Below are positions 45,095 through 56,157 of a DNA stretch of 64,000 nt, piece by piece. Within the stretch, counting starts at the first letter, position 1. Each line of letters starts with the position of its first letter. A model generated the notes under the pieces. That model ran no database searches and had not been told where the DNA came from. It saw nothing but the letters and a program-made list of their open reading frames with translations. Source of the DNA: Allomyces macrogynus ATCC 38327. Lineage: Eukaryota > Blastocladiomycota > Blastocladiomycetes > Blastocladiales > Blastocladiaceae. The stretch covers positions 573,038-637,037 of the forward strand of contig GG745346.1 in the NCBI GenBank assembly GCA_000151295.1. The letters are read 5' to 3'. The position numbers and the translations under genes were made by a program.

Positions 45095-46147
45095 CGCGGT
45101 GGAATAGATACGGATGAAGTGGCCGGTCGAGGAGCAGGACGTGAATGTATTAGCATATCGATTTATTTGCTCAACCACCCATCGCTGCTCGTCGTTTGGC
45201 CGATCAACTGAGCAGAATGCGGCGACGCAAGAGAGTGACAAGGTTGCCCGTGTCGATCCGTTCTTCTGCGCACGCACCGACACACAAACCAGCGACAGCG
45301 CAGGCGACAAAGAAGCATGCCGCAGCAGCGATAGAGGGTTGATCCTACCCCTCCACAGACGCATTAAATATGCACCGAAATCGCCCGCCAAAGACGACGG
45401 TGACGAGCCCATATGCACAGACGCGTCTTACCGACGCGACGCGCTTCACGCACGAAACGGGTCCCGTTCATCTGATAGTCCACTTGGCGTGCGTGCGCTC
45501 AGCGTTGTGTGCGGGCGCATAAAGGTGCCGTCGTGGCCCAACGGGAGAGGCTGGACATGGTCGTCAGAGCGTCCAAGAGCACAAAAGAGCTAGCAAGTTC
45601 GTCGCCGAGGTCATCATTTCAGCAAAGTTTCGACATGTTCTGGACGACTTACCCACCCAGGAAGCCCCTCAGTTTTGTCACAATCAACGTGGAGCATGCG
45701 TTCGGAACCAATATTGTGGCTCGATTTTGGAATGAGGTCGTGTAAATCGTCCAAGACCGAAGATCTCTTTCAGATCGGTTCCAGGAAATTCTGATCTCAA
45801 AGTGAGGGAAACGGCCGGCAGAAATTGCCGGGTCGTTCATGTGCGTGTCATTTTTTCTCTTTCATCACATCCCAGGATGATCATTGACTGGTGAACGCAT
45901 GGCGGTTGCTCGGGATGGAGCGAGGGGGGGGGGGGGGGTACAGAGACAACGACGAAGTCCTTACGCAATGTGAACGCCAGACAGTTTCCGTTGCCACTTC
46001 GTGATCACACCTTGTGCATGCCACAACCATCCTCTGTCCACCGCACGCTCAGGTCCGCCAGATTGCTGTTGTGCAGGTGCCTGGCGTGTCCCGTCTCTTC
46101 GCATTGGAACGGCCGCCTTCAACCGCGCGAACCAACCACCATTCACC
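45095..46147. other. intergenic, no gene seen
   Basis: About 1 kb between the 7TM gene and RPS29, holding the poly-G tract at 45924-45938. Frames are short and unsupported. The last part is the RPS29 promoter. Confidence 0.45.
45924..45938 (+). repeat. poly-G tract (15 G)
   Basis: Uninterrupted G run in the spacer upstream of RPS29; the same kind of tract as the two poly-C runs, in the other orientation. Confidence 0.9.
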
Positions 46148-46836
46148 ATGGCCCACGCTAACGTCTGGAACTCGCACCCGAAGAGCCACGGCAAGGGCTC
46201 GCGCGAGTGGTAAGTGGGCCTCCGTCCACTTTTCCGACCCATTTGCGCCCCCGCACGAGCTGCGAGCGTGCCAAAACGACCGTGGCCACGCCGGTCCATC
46301 CGTCACCGTCACCAAATCGCTCGCCGATTTTTGCGACTCGACGGCGGATCCCTGCTCGACCACCGCGGTCTTGAGCTAGATTGCCCATTTCCGACGATTT
46401 TGCGTCGAATTGCAGCGGAAACGCCGCTTCGCAACCCCGTCGTCTCTACTTGCGCGGCGTGTGCAATTTGGTCGGCGACGACGCAATCTGCGTTTTTGGA
46501 GCGGTGACGTTGACAACGGCCGGTCGACTCGCGGCATTTCGCTCGCTCGCTCCCAGCTCCGCTCTTCGCGGGGGTCGATGGGTCGATGATTCACGGCAGC
46601 ACGCCGACAGCCCAAATTGCAGTTGTGCTGACGCTCTTGCGCTTGCTCTGTTGCACAGCCGCCTCTGCACGCACCGTGCCGGTCTGATCCGCAAGTACGG
46701 CCTGAACCTGTGCCGTCAGTGCTTCCGCGAGAAGGCCAACGACATTGGCTTCACCAAGGTGCGTTTTCATGATGATGTGCCCTTCGCAGCGAAATGGAGC
46801 CTGACCGCTTGCTCTCTGCTCGTTTAGACCCGCTAA
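46148..46836 (+). CDS. RPS29: 40S ribosomal protein S29 (uS14)
   Basis: Three exons: 46148-46209, 46659-46758 and 46828-46836. The last exon is just ACC CGC TAA. Introns are 449 nt (GTAAGT...CACAG) and 69 nt (GTGCGT...TTTAG), and the frame is kept. The protein of about 56 residues begins [20 protein letters not shown] and carries the [34 protein letters not shown] block, with the C-x2-C...C-x2-C zinc site of uS14. It is a structural protein of the small ribosomal subunit head. The first intron is the longest in the window, and its position within the first Cys codon is notable. Length and motifs are typical. Confidence 0.96.
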
Positions 46837-47730
46837 GGACCTTCCCTTCGTTGGCGTGCCGGTGTGCGCCTTGGAAGTGTCGTCGACCCTCAGCGCTCGT
46901 GCGCACGGATGCCCCACTGCTCCCCCGGTCCGCCCGTGCACGACGCTGCCGGCCTGCGCTCGTCCAGTTGTGCAGTGGTGCCCAATACATCTTTGTGGAA
47001 AAGCAGCTCTCAGCACGTCAACTCGGTGCCCTGCGACGACGACTTGGGTGGGACTGCGGCGGACGCGCGAGACGGCTGGCTCAACACGATCACTTTTGGT
47101 TGCGCGCATGCCCGTCGTTGCCGGTCAGATATGGTCCCGCCCGTCAGGTTGTTAACTTCAGGCCCTTTTCGTGAGGGTCGTGATGCTATTCAAATGTGCC
47201 AGATGTGCAGAAGCGCTTTCAACAAACGGCTTTCGTTTGTGCTCAGCACCGTTGTCCTCCCTTGCTCCACAACTTGCCAGCCGTCTGGCGCGCCTGGCAC
47301 CGGCAATCCAGCAATCTCTCGCTCAGAGCGTTGGCTGATCGCGCTTTTCTCGTTGTGCGCGCGACGTTTGTCGGCGATGGGCGACCGCTTGGTGACGGAT
47401 TGTCCGATTTGAGGTTCGCGATCGCTGACAATGTTGTTCATGGCAGTCGGGCATGCCACGTCGGACACACGTGAGAAGCGCCATGCCAGGCCAAATCGCG
47501 CCAAACGAGCCGAACAGCTCCACCAAAAAAGCCTTCCACCACGACCAGTGGCACGACGGCGCAACCGTCTCCACCAGCGCGACCGTGGCGCACACTTCAG
47601 CCCGGCCAGCTGCACGGCACGATTGCGACCGCGGCCTCGGCATCAGCGCCTCAGCACGCCTTATTCAAGCTCCCAACACGACCCGACTTGGACCTGCCTG
47701 CTCTCCACTTTGACCACACGCTGTGCAAGC
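46837..47730. other. intergenic, HRD3 promoter side
   Basis: About 0.9 kb with no supported gene. Frames upstream of the HRD3 start at 47731 stay open by chance, so the start there is chosen by the signal peptide that follows it. Confidence 0.45.
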
Positions 47731-50700
47731 ATGTCATCGCGACGCGCATGCTCAAGGCGCACGGGAACTTCATTACGGTGGCCCGTGCTGCTCGTCGCGG
47801 CCGTGCTCCTGGTCCTGTGTTGCTCGCATCCGCCCGCACGAGCCGATGCCGATGCAGCCGCCGCTCCTCCGCCACCGGCACTCGACACGCCGCTCCCGCC
47901 CAACGTCGAACTACCGCCAAGTACGCCGCAAACACCCGGCGACGCGCTCGTGCACCAGGCGCAGGCGCAGCTCGCGCGGCTCGACGCGCATCACCCGGAC
48001 TTGCACCACGTCGGCGCCCGGCTCATCCGTGAGGTGATCGAGCCCAATCTCGTCTCCGCTGGGCTCGCGCAGTGGGGAGCCGACCTCGGCGCGCCCGACT
48101 GGATGGTCGGCGCCGAGGACGTGACGGCGCGCGTCACACGCGATGTGCGCGCCTATGTCGCGTCGGCGAAAGACGCGGTGCGTTTGCTGATGCAGGCGTG
48201 GAGTGACGAGCGGCATGTGGATGCCGGCCGGATCTTGGCCAGTATCGCGCTGGTACGGATTGGCGGATGTGCTCCTGACGTGCGTCCAGAGTGGTCGATA
48301 CTAACGCGATCCGCGAGATAGTTTGGCAACTACACGCTGCCTGTGTCGCCCAAGACGGCTTTCTCCATTTACTCGACGCTCGCCAATGTCACGGGCGATG
48401 TCGACGCGCACTACTACCTCGGTTTCTTTCACTCGACTAATCTCGGCGGGGTTCTGGGACCGTCAATTGCATCGGTGCGCCAGGACGCCGCGCAGCTCCA
48501 TTACACGCTCGCCGCGTACGGTGGACACGCCGGCGCACAAATGACGCTAGGGTACCGCCACCTCATGGGGATTGGCGCGTCGCGGTCTTGCGAGACGAGC
48601 GCGTTTTACTATTTCCAGGTCGCCAAGAAAGGTACGTTCCTTTGTTTCATGATCGCCGTCAGAACGCAGCTCACCAAGTAATCCTACGACAGTCCTTGAC
48701 CTGTACTACGCCGGCCCACCCGGCGGCCGCTCGCCACCACCCGCGCGCGTCTCCCTCCAGACCGAGGCTGGCGGCATGTACGGTCCCGGGTCGGCGACGA
48801 AAGCGCACGCGAGCAAAGCCGATTCGGCCATTTCCGACGAGGACGAATACGAATTCTTCAAGTACCACGCTGACGAGGGCGATCCCTACTACCAACTTCT
48901 TCTCGGTAAGCGGTACTACGACGGCACGCACGCGTCGATCCCGCAAAACTACGACGGAGCGCTGCGGTACCTGCACCGCGCCGCATCCGTGACCGTCCCC
49001 TCTGTCCCGGCCCAGACCACGCCCGCGAGGCGCGAGTCTAGCGGCGACGCACCCGCTGCCGCGGCTGACCAGCAGCAGCAGCAGCAGCAGAAGCCCGTGC
49101 AGGTGTCGCCGGAAATCAAGCAGAAGCGCGCGATTGTCGGCCAGGCGGCACACTTGCTCGGACGCATGTACCTTCGCGGCGAAGGCGTGGTCGCGCACAA
49201 CGCGACCGCGCAGCGGTGGTTCCGCCTCGGCGCGACGCACGGCGACGCCGACTCGCTCGCGTGGGTCGGGATCATGGCGCTCGATACGGCGCACACGGCA
49301 CTCGCTGACGCCCTCGCTGAATCGCCGCGGGTCTGTCACAACCCATCAAGGCGCACCGCGCATCCGCTGCGCGCGCGGTCGAATTGTTGCGCAAGGCCGC
49401 GATTGCGGGCAATCTCGAAGCGCACGCGGTGTTGGGGCTGCGATACGCGGATACCGAGCGGTACGCCGACGCGATCAAGTACCTGACGCTGGCTGCCGCG
49501 CACGGGCATATTCCGGCGATGATGCGGTTGGCGGAACTTTACTTGGCGGGACGTGGGACCGCGCCGAGCTGTACGATGGCCGTGGCATTGCTCAAGAACG
49601 TGGCCGAGCACGGCGCCGAGTGGATCGAGCCGGTCATGACGCACGCTCACGAGTTGGTCGTCGATCCGGATTTGCCGAATGCCGACTTGGCGCTGCTGTT
49701 GTACTGGCTCGCGGCCGAGCGCGGAATTGAGACCGCGCAGAGTAATGTCGCGTGGTTGATTGAGCACCGCGCCAAGGCCGGTGATGGCAGCGGGTGGCTC
49801 GACTTGGATTGGCTCTTCACGGACGACGTACACGCGCGGCTCGTCGAAGAGGAGGGCAAGTCGGTGGCCACGACCAGCGAGTCCGAGGCCGGGTGGCAGG
49901 CTTACATGCCGCCGGCCACCATGGACGTGGACGAGGTTGCGCTCGTCTACTGGAACCGCGCGGCCAACCAGAATAATCCCGAGGCGCGCGTGAAAGTCGG
50001 CGACCACTTTTATCATGGCCGCGGCGCACCGCAGGACTTTGCGCAGGCGTTGCAGTACTACAGTATCGCGGCCGAGTCGGACTTGACGGGGCTCGCGATG
50101 TGGAATCTGGCCTACATGTACCACCACGGGCTCGGCGCACCGAAGGTACGCCTGGGAACGGCAGAGCGACTTATCTGAAACAGTGCTAACGTCTCCCTCA
50201 CTTCTAATAGGACCGGCACTTGGCCAAGCGGTACTACGACCTCGCGCTCGCGACCAACAGCGACGCGTGGCTGCCCGTCTCACTCTCGCTCCTGCACCTG
50301 CACGCCGCCAACTGGTACGCGTTCCTGACCGACGCGATCCAAGGCTGGCGCACTGGCACGACCACCACGCCCAACCCCGCGACCTCAACCCCCGCCACTA
50401 CGCCCGCGCCCGCGCCCGCCCCTCCGACCCCACCAAAACCGCGCGCCGTCCCGACCAAACCGCCGCTTCTCGACCGCGTGCGCCGGTGGCTCGTCGACGA
50501 CCAGACCGACCTCGAGCTCACTGCGATCGCGCTGCTCGTCCTGACCATGTTCCTCGCCTACCTCATGTACCTGCGGCAAATGCACTACCAGCCGCAAGTG
50601 CAGCGGCGCAACTTGCAGCGGCAGGCGCTCGAGCGCGCGATGCGCGTGCAGGCCGAAATGGCGCGCGAGCGTGAGTTGACGGCGAATCGGATCCGCGAGG

Positions 50701-51482
50701 ACGAGGAACGGTTGCGCCAGCTGCGCAGGGAGCGGGAGGAGATTGAGCCGCTGCTCGTGCCGGAGACGGATGTCGAAGGGGTCCGTCGGCGGATGGCGGC
50801 GGCGAGGGTCGAGGTGGACGAGGAGGTCGAGGAGATTGTCGCAGATGAGTGGCCCGTGGCGTCGACAGGTGCGGCGGCTTCGAGCGCCGCGGTTGCACCG
50901 GGGGCTACCACACCGTCGAGCGCACCGTTTGCGGCCGCGACGCCAAGTACTACCGACGTTCCGAGCCCAGCTGACGCTCCGAGCTCCATTGACGCGCTGA
51001 ACTCCGTCGACGCAGTAATCCTCGCCGCGCAAAGCTCGCCACCAGCAGATTCGTTGCCGGCCAATGTGTCCGCTGTCGAGCCTGTGCAGAAGGAGCTCAC
51101 ACACGGCGATGACGAGCCAGTTGCTACTCTCGCGAGCGTGTCGATTCCAACGCAGCCGCTCGTCGATACCGACGACAACCATGCTGCACAACACGACGCT
51201 GCCCAAGAAGTTCCTGCGACGCGATCACCTACATTGCCGGTATCACCGTCTCCAGTACCGATGTCGCCAACAGCACGACCAGAAGAGCCGGCACAAGAGC
51301 CGAAGCAAGAGCCGGAGCGAGGTCCAGAACAAGAGCAAGAGTCGGACCAGGAGCTGGAGCCGGAGCGCATGCTCACGCCGGCGCAAGCAGCCGCGGCTGC
51401 TGCCTTGGCGCGGTTCCAGGTGGCGGCGAGCAGCACTAGCGGTGGCAGCAGCGCTGCGGAATCGCACGCGGAAGGGGCATAG
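47731..51482 (+). CDS. HRD3: SEL1L/HRD3 subunit of the ER-associated degradation ligase
   Basis: Four exons: 47731-48252, 48322-48631, 48693-50145 and 50211-51482 (TAG). A signal peptide (LLVAAVLLVLCCSHPPARA) is followed by Sel1-like repeats through most of the protein (ALAAYGGHAGAQMTLGYRHL, AHLLGRMYLRGEGVVAHN, GLAMWNLAYMYHHGLGAP) and the family block YYAGPPGGRSPP. One span near the C-terminus (LTAIALLVLTMFLAYLMYL) places the repeats in the ER lumen and the tail in the cytosol. The tail is unusually long: a basic/acidic coiled-coil-like stretch, then about 230 disordered Ala/Ser/Pro/Glu residues. A frame break at 49329-49331 is repaired by one extra G in the GGG run (SPRGLSQPIK). It should present misfolded glycoproteins to the Hrd1 ubiquitin ligase. 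Confidence 0.9.
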
Positions 51483-51728
51483 ATTTTGTGGCCATTTTGA
51501 TTCGCAATTCTTGTCTGCAAATACACCTCGAAAACGCTGCTAGCGTTTTCGAGCACACAGGCTCGGGTGGTGTTTTGTTGGTGGCATGGCTTGCCAACGG
51601 TTTGACGTTGGTCATTTGGACGGAGCTGGACAACCGTCGTGTCGTGTGAAGAGAACCAACCAACAACACTTCCATTCTTTCTCTCGCATCTGCAGAAAAC
51701 GCCAAAGACATCCGCCAACGACAGCACC

Positions 51729-53279
51729 ATGATCCAGCCCACGACCTCGCAACTCGAACCACGGCTTACCGACCTCCCTCCCTTCATTATCGAAGAGATA
51801 ATCGACCATTTACGTGCCAAGTCTCCTCATGCGCACGTCGACAAGCGCTGGACTGCGAGCGACCTGGCGCGACTCGCGAGCACGTGCTATGCTCTGCGCG
51901 CTCCTGCCGCAAGCGCTCTCCTCGACGATTTTGCTGCGCTGTTCGTCGACTCTCGCAATTTCGCAACACTCGGATTTGCTTACCTCGACCGTGCAGCGCA
52001 GCTCGTCTTTTTGGGCCGCTTTGACGTGCGGGTCGAAGCTCCGCCCGCTTTGGCGCGGTCCAGCCCGTCTGCGACCATCGTTGCGACGACCTCGAACACT
52101 CCCATGATTGTGCCTGCGACGTGGGTGTCTCGGATCAGTGTATATGGATTTGGGCAAGACTGGCGCGCCAAGCTGCCGTCTCTCGCCATCTCCGTTTGGA
52201 AGCCGTTGTCTGGGTTATTTGCCCACCTCTCGCATGTCGTGCATGTCCTGATCCAGAGAAGTTGTGCTCCGTCAGTCGCAAGGGACATTCTGGCGTATTT
52301 TCCACTCGCCAACCGCGTCAAGACCGTGTTGATCAGTCGTCCCGATACGATCTTACGGTCGCTCGGCACCATGGCCTTCCCATGCCTCACTCAATTTCGT
52401 ATTTCGGGCCTTCGTGCGTTTGTGGCCATCACTGCATTACCGGCGATGCCATTTTCTACCAAAGTGTGCATTGACGGCAAGGATGTGCTCCTCTCCATGG
52501 GGGCGCTCCTGTCGTTGACCGCTCATTCGTCGATCGAGCTCACGCGCCACTGTCGTATCGTGGCGGCCGAAGCGCATGCTAGTGCCGACGCAAATGCTTT
52601 GCTCGTTGGTCCAGATCATGGCCGGCTTTGGCACGCGGTGCTGTCGCCATCCGCACTTGGCCACTTTCACGACTTGGCGACGATGGTGGGGCGAGAGCCA
52701 TTGCGTTCACTGACGTACTTGGACGTGAATGTGCTTGACGATCAGCCAGCTCGCATGCTTGGCGACAAGCTGACCCACTTCATGCCGCAGCTCGTGTCGC
52801 TGCGCATCGTGGGCGGCGACACCTGGGGCGCCATGTCACTTCTGCCGGACCAAGTGGGCCGGCTTGCCCAGCTTCCTCACCTCACGTATCTCGAGGCCCT
52901 CATTAATGCTCGTGGTGATGATGTGTCAAACCCGCTCGCTGGGCAGCTCGTCTTCCGCAGCCTACGACATATCCGTTCGTCGATCCAGTTTTTCACGGAC
53001 CTGTGCGAGTGCACGTTTCCGGCACTGCGACAGGCGACCGTGGTCATTCCGTATGATGTCTGGCCGCTGGTCAACACTGTACCCGTGCCAAACATGCCAT
53101 TGCTCACGGCGTGGACGATCACGGGAGTCATTGACGAGACCACCAAGGGTAAGGAGTTGATCCAGCTCGTACCTATTGGCGACACAGTGCGGCAGCGCGC
53201 ACCAATGCTCGCAGAGGTGCAGCTGCGGATTCCGGCCAAACAGGGTTGGCTGCTGCAGAACGCGCCAAAGCTGGTCTAA
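51729..53279 (+). CDS. F-box-like/LRR protein (second family)
   Basis: Single exon of 516 codons from ATG 51729. The N-terminus has an F-box-like pattern (LTDLPPFIIEEIIDHL...DLARLASTCYALRA). Degenerate LRR-like segments follow (LANRVKTVLIS, PLRSLTYLDVNVLDD, FMPQLVSLRIVGGD, QLPHLTYLEALIN), and the end is MLAEVQLRIPAKQGWLLQNAPKLV. No frameshift is evident. The 3' half was duplicated in tandem (53307-53896), and an inverted, rearranged relative lies at 54235-55726. It does not match the LRR family at 13-16 kb closely. The likely role is substrate recognition or protein binding; the F-box call is tentative. Confidence 0.65.
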   Translation: MIQPTTSQLEPRLTDLPPFIIEEIIDHLRAKSPHAHVDKRWTASDLARLASTCYALRAPAASALLDDFAALFVDSRNFATLGFAYLDRAAQLVFLGRFDVRVEAPPALARSSPSATIVATTSNTPMIVPATWVSRISVYGFGQDWRAKLPSLAISVWKPLSGLFAHLSHVVHVLIQRSCAPSVARDILAYFPLANRVKTVLISRPDTILRSLGTMAFPCLTQFRISGLRAFVAITALPAMPFSTKVCIDGKDVLLSMGALLSLTAHSSIELTRHCRIVAAEAHASADANALLVGPDHGRLWHAVLSPSALGHFHDLATMVGREPLRSLTYLDVNVLDDQPARMLGDKLTHFMPQLVSLRIVGGDTWGAMSLLPDQVGRLAQLPHLTYLEALINARGDDVSNPLAGQLVFRSLRHIRSSIQFFTDLCECTFPALRQATVVIPYDVWPLVNTVPVPNMPLLTAWTITGVIDETTKGKELIQLVPIGDTVRQRAPMLAEVQLRIPAKQGWLLQNAPKLV

Positions 53280-53306
53280 TCCCGGTTTGAAGAATATGCG
53301 ACGCAA

Positions 53307-53896
53307 TTGTTGAGGGTATCAGAGGGCGGGAACCATTGCGTTCCCTGGCGCACTTGGACGTGGATGTGCATGCTTGGCGCCGAGCTGACCCGACTCATGC
53401 CACGGCTTGTGTCGCAGCGCATCGCAGGTAGTAAAACCCAGGATGCGATGTTGTTGTTGCCCCACCAAATGGACTTGCTTGCTCGGCTTCCGCGTCTCGA
53501 GATTTTTGAGGGCTTTATGTCTGCTCGCGGAGATGGCATGCCAAACCCGCTCGCTGGGCAGCTCGTCTTCCGCACCCTGCGCAATGTCCGTTCAGAGGTC
53601 CATTTTATTCGCGGATGTGCGCGATTGCACGTTTCCGGTGCTGCGTAGCGCGACTGGTCATTCCGTATGATGTATGGCTGCTGATTAACGCCGAGCCTGT
53701 GCCAAACACGCCGTTACTCGCGTCGTGGACGACTACGGGGGTTGACGATGAGACCAAGAAAAGCAAGGGGTTGATCAAGCGTGTACCTGTCAGCGACATG
53801 GTGCGGCAGCGCGTGCCAGTGCTCGCTGAGGTGCAGCTGCGTGCTCCTGCCCCTGGAAACAGTTGGCTGCTGCAGAATGCGCCAATACTAGTCTAA
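53307..53896 (+). pseudogene. partial tandem copy of the F-box-like/LRR gene
   Basis: Repeats the last third of the gene just upstream, from the ATTGCGTTC...CTTGGACGTG block (gene position about 52697) to the stop and 3' flank. Both copies are followed by CTAATCCCGGTTTG and then TTGAGGGTA. A frame change near 53640 splits it into two open pieces (RLMPRLVSQRIAG...PLAGQLVFRTLRNV, then IPYDVWLLINAEPVPNTPLL...WLLQNAPILV). There is no start region, so it is a relic. Confidence 0.85.
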
Positions 53897-54234
53897 TCCC
53901 GGTTTGGAGAATACGTGCCGTGATTATTGAGGGTAACAGTAAATATTTGTTCAACATGGCATGCTGAGTCGGTCAATGTCATTATTTGATGGATGAGCAC
54001 GTCCGAGAGCCTTTGATGCTTGATTTGTGACGTGAGTCTCAACCTTGATGCACAAGGCGCTCTCCACCTTGACCTATTCAGAAATTATGCGGAAAACTGT
54101 ACCAATACCGACGAAATGACCCTGAGAGGGCTCACCAATTCCTATACCCGCCACTGAGCTTGCGGATAACATGCTTGATGTGGTCCTTGAAAAGGAGAAT
54201 CGATTATATTTGCTGAGAGCAAGAATCAAATTGA
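53897..54234. other. intergenic, no gene seen
   Basis: AT-richer spacer between two convergent LRR relics. No supported frame. Confidence 0.45.
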
Positions 54235-55735
54235 TCAAAAATACATAAACAATCGAAACCAACCCGTCCGATTCCCTGGAGATTGGAGAAGACCGCCAGC
54301 TGTATGAACACAGAGGAGAGAACGAACAGTCAGCATGGGCACGCCTTCGCAACGTGCCCACTGCAACGTCCAAGCACTCGAAGTCGGAACGCACAACTGC
54401 ACTTCAGCCAGCATTGGCGCACGCTGCCACACGACCTCGTCAACAGGCACACGTTTGACAATTTCGTTGCCCTTGGCACAATCAATCCTGTCACAGTCCA
54501 TAACGTGAGCACGGGCGCATTCGGCACGTGCACAGTGTCGTTCAATGGCCAGAGATCGCATGGAATGACCACAGTCACGTACTGCAGCGCCGAGAATGTG
54601 CACCGGCGGAGGTACGTGAAAACTGGACTGATGTGCAGATCTGCCGCAAAGCCGGGAGGACAGACTGCGCCGTGAGCGGGTATCGCTCACAGTCGTCATC
54701 GGGCGAGAAATACATTGGCGCATTGAGGAATTCGAGATGCGGCAGCCGCGCAAGCCGCTCCATGTGGGAAGGCAGAAGCGATATCACCTCGAGGTTGGCG
54801 GCTCCTGTGATGAGCAATGACACGAGATTTGCTGAGAGCTCTGTCAGCTCGGTGCCATGAATCAACGCGGCGTTGTTGCGGCGCACATTTACAGTCAAAG
54901 AATTCAAAGAACGGAGAGGAGCGTTACCCACCGTGTTCACCAGGTCATGGAAATGCCGAAGTGCGCTTGATGATAAGGTCGTCCGCCAGAGGCGACCACG
55001 TTCTGGTTTCATGAGCAAAGTATCGGCATTGCCGCTTGGGTGCTCACCAGCCGCCACAATTCGAATCGGGCCCGCGATTTCACTGTCCTGGTAGGTCGTC
55101 AAGGACAGAAGCAACCCCATCGACAGCTCCGCGCCATCCCCAGAGGCATCGATTCGAACCTTGGTCGAGTTTGGCATGGCCGGGAGTGTTGTGATGCCAT
55201 GGATGTGTTCGGGTACCAAAGACGAAGCTTGGTGATGCGCGGGAAGACCATGCCACCCAGCGACAAGATCGTTTCTGGGCTCTTGATCGTGACGCTTTTC
55301 ACACAATTGGCAACACTCGCAGACGAGAATACCTTCAGCAACTCGGTGCGAGCACTTGCTCTGGATGAGGACGTGTTCAACATTTGGAAGCCGGGCAACA
55401 CTTCGGTGCAGTGGTCGCCAAGCAAGGCTCTTCGTCGACGGGCACTCGTTCAATCGCCAAGGATAATCAGCACTGTAAACATTGATGTGAGTCACCCACA
55501 TGGCGGGCACCACCATGGGCGCCATCTCGGCCGTCACAGAGGAATGCGTGGTGGCAACGTTCGAATTGGTTGTTGTTGGGAAAAGGACAGCGCCAGAAAC
55601 TGAGGAGATGGCGGTCTTGGTCACATTTCCAATGCCATCGCGACAATCTTCCGATTCGCTCATCGTTTCCATTTCGAGGGGACTCAGGAACACGAGCTTT
55701 ACATTGTCATTGAAGTGGACATGCACCCAAGAATA
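54235..55735 (-). pseudogene. inverted, rearranged F-box-like/LRR relic
   Basis: Minus-strand relative of the 51729 gene. Blocks in order: NVKLVFLSPLEMETMSE, VVPAMWVTHINVYSADYPW, PNVEHVLIQSKCS, CVKSVTIKSPETILSLGGMV, ITTLPAMPNSTKVRID, LLSLTTYQDSEIAGPIRIVA, LRHFHDLVNTVGNAPLRSL, LARLPHLEFLNAP, VTVVIPCDLWPLNDTVHVPN and RAPMLAEVQLCVPTS. At least four frame changes separate them. The F-box-like N-terminus is missing; its place is taken by a copy of the aldo-keto reductase 5' end (next entry). Confidence 0.75.
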
Positions 55736-55880
55736 ATGCGCGATACTTGGAGACCCGACTGGCCGAGGCGCGTATAGACCATGCCCTGACCGGATGGAGC
55801 AGCAGGCACTCTCGTTGTGGCAGCGGACATGCAGAATGGTACTTGTGGGAGATTGACTTGATGAGGTGAAGCGACAGAAA
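55728..55880 (-). pseudogene. duplicated 5' end of the aldo-keto reductase gene
   Basis: Reads MSAATTRVPAAPSGQGMVYT then RLGQSGLQVSRIILGCMS, matching residues 1-35 of the reductase at 57237. The upstream CTTCACC...CAAGAATCT-like sequence is also shared, so the copy includes 5' UTR. It joins the LRR relic directly at GGGTGCATGTCC, but the LRR frame continues in another register, so the fusion is out of frame. Confidence 0.85.
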
Positions 55881-56157
55881 TGTCGGTGCGCTGCAATAGT
55901 TTCAGATCAGTGTCGCGGGTTCAGCTTGACTTTATTATCGACGAGACGGATGACATGACGCGATGGCGGCTTGAAATGATTCGGTTGTGACGCGCGCCGA
56001 CATGCGGCTCCACGGGTGCAACAGAGATGTTCTGGCACTCTCCCGCAGCTCACGCGTCGATGCGAAGAGTGTTTGCGACAGATCGTGCCGCACCAGAAGG
56101 GAAAACGTATGAAAAACCCGTCGTATTATTGCTATCAAAGCAATCCACCACCTTTCC

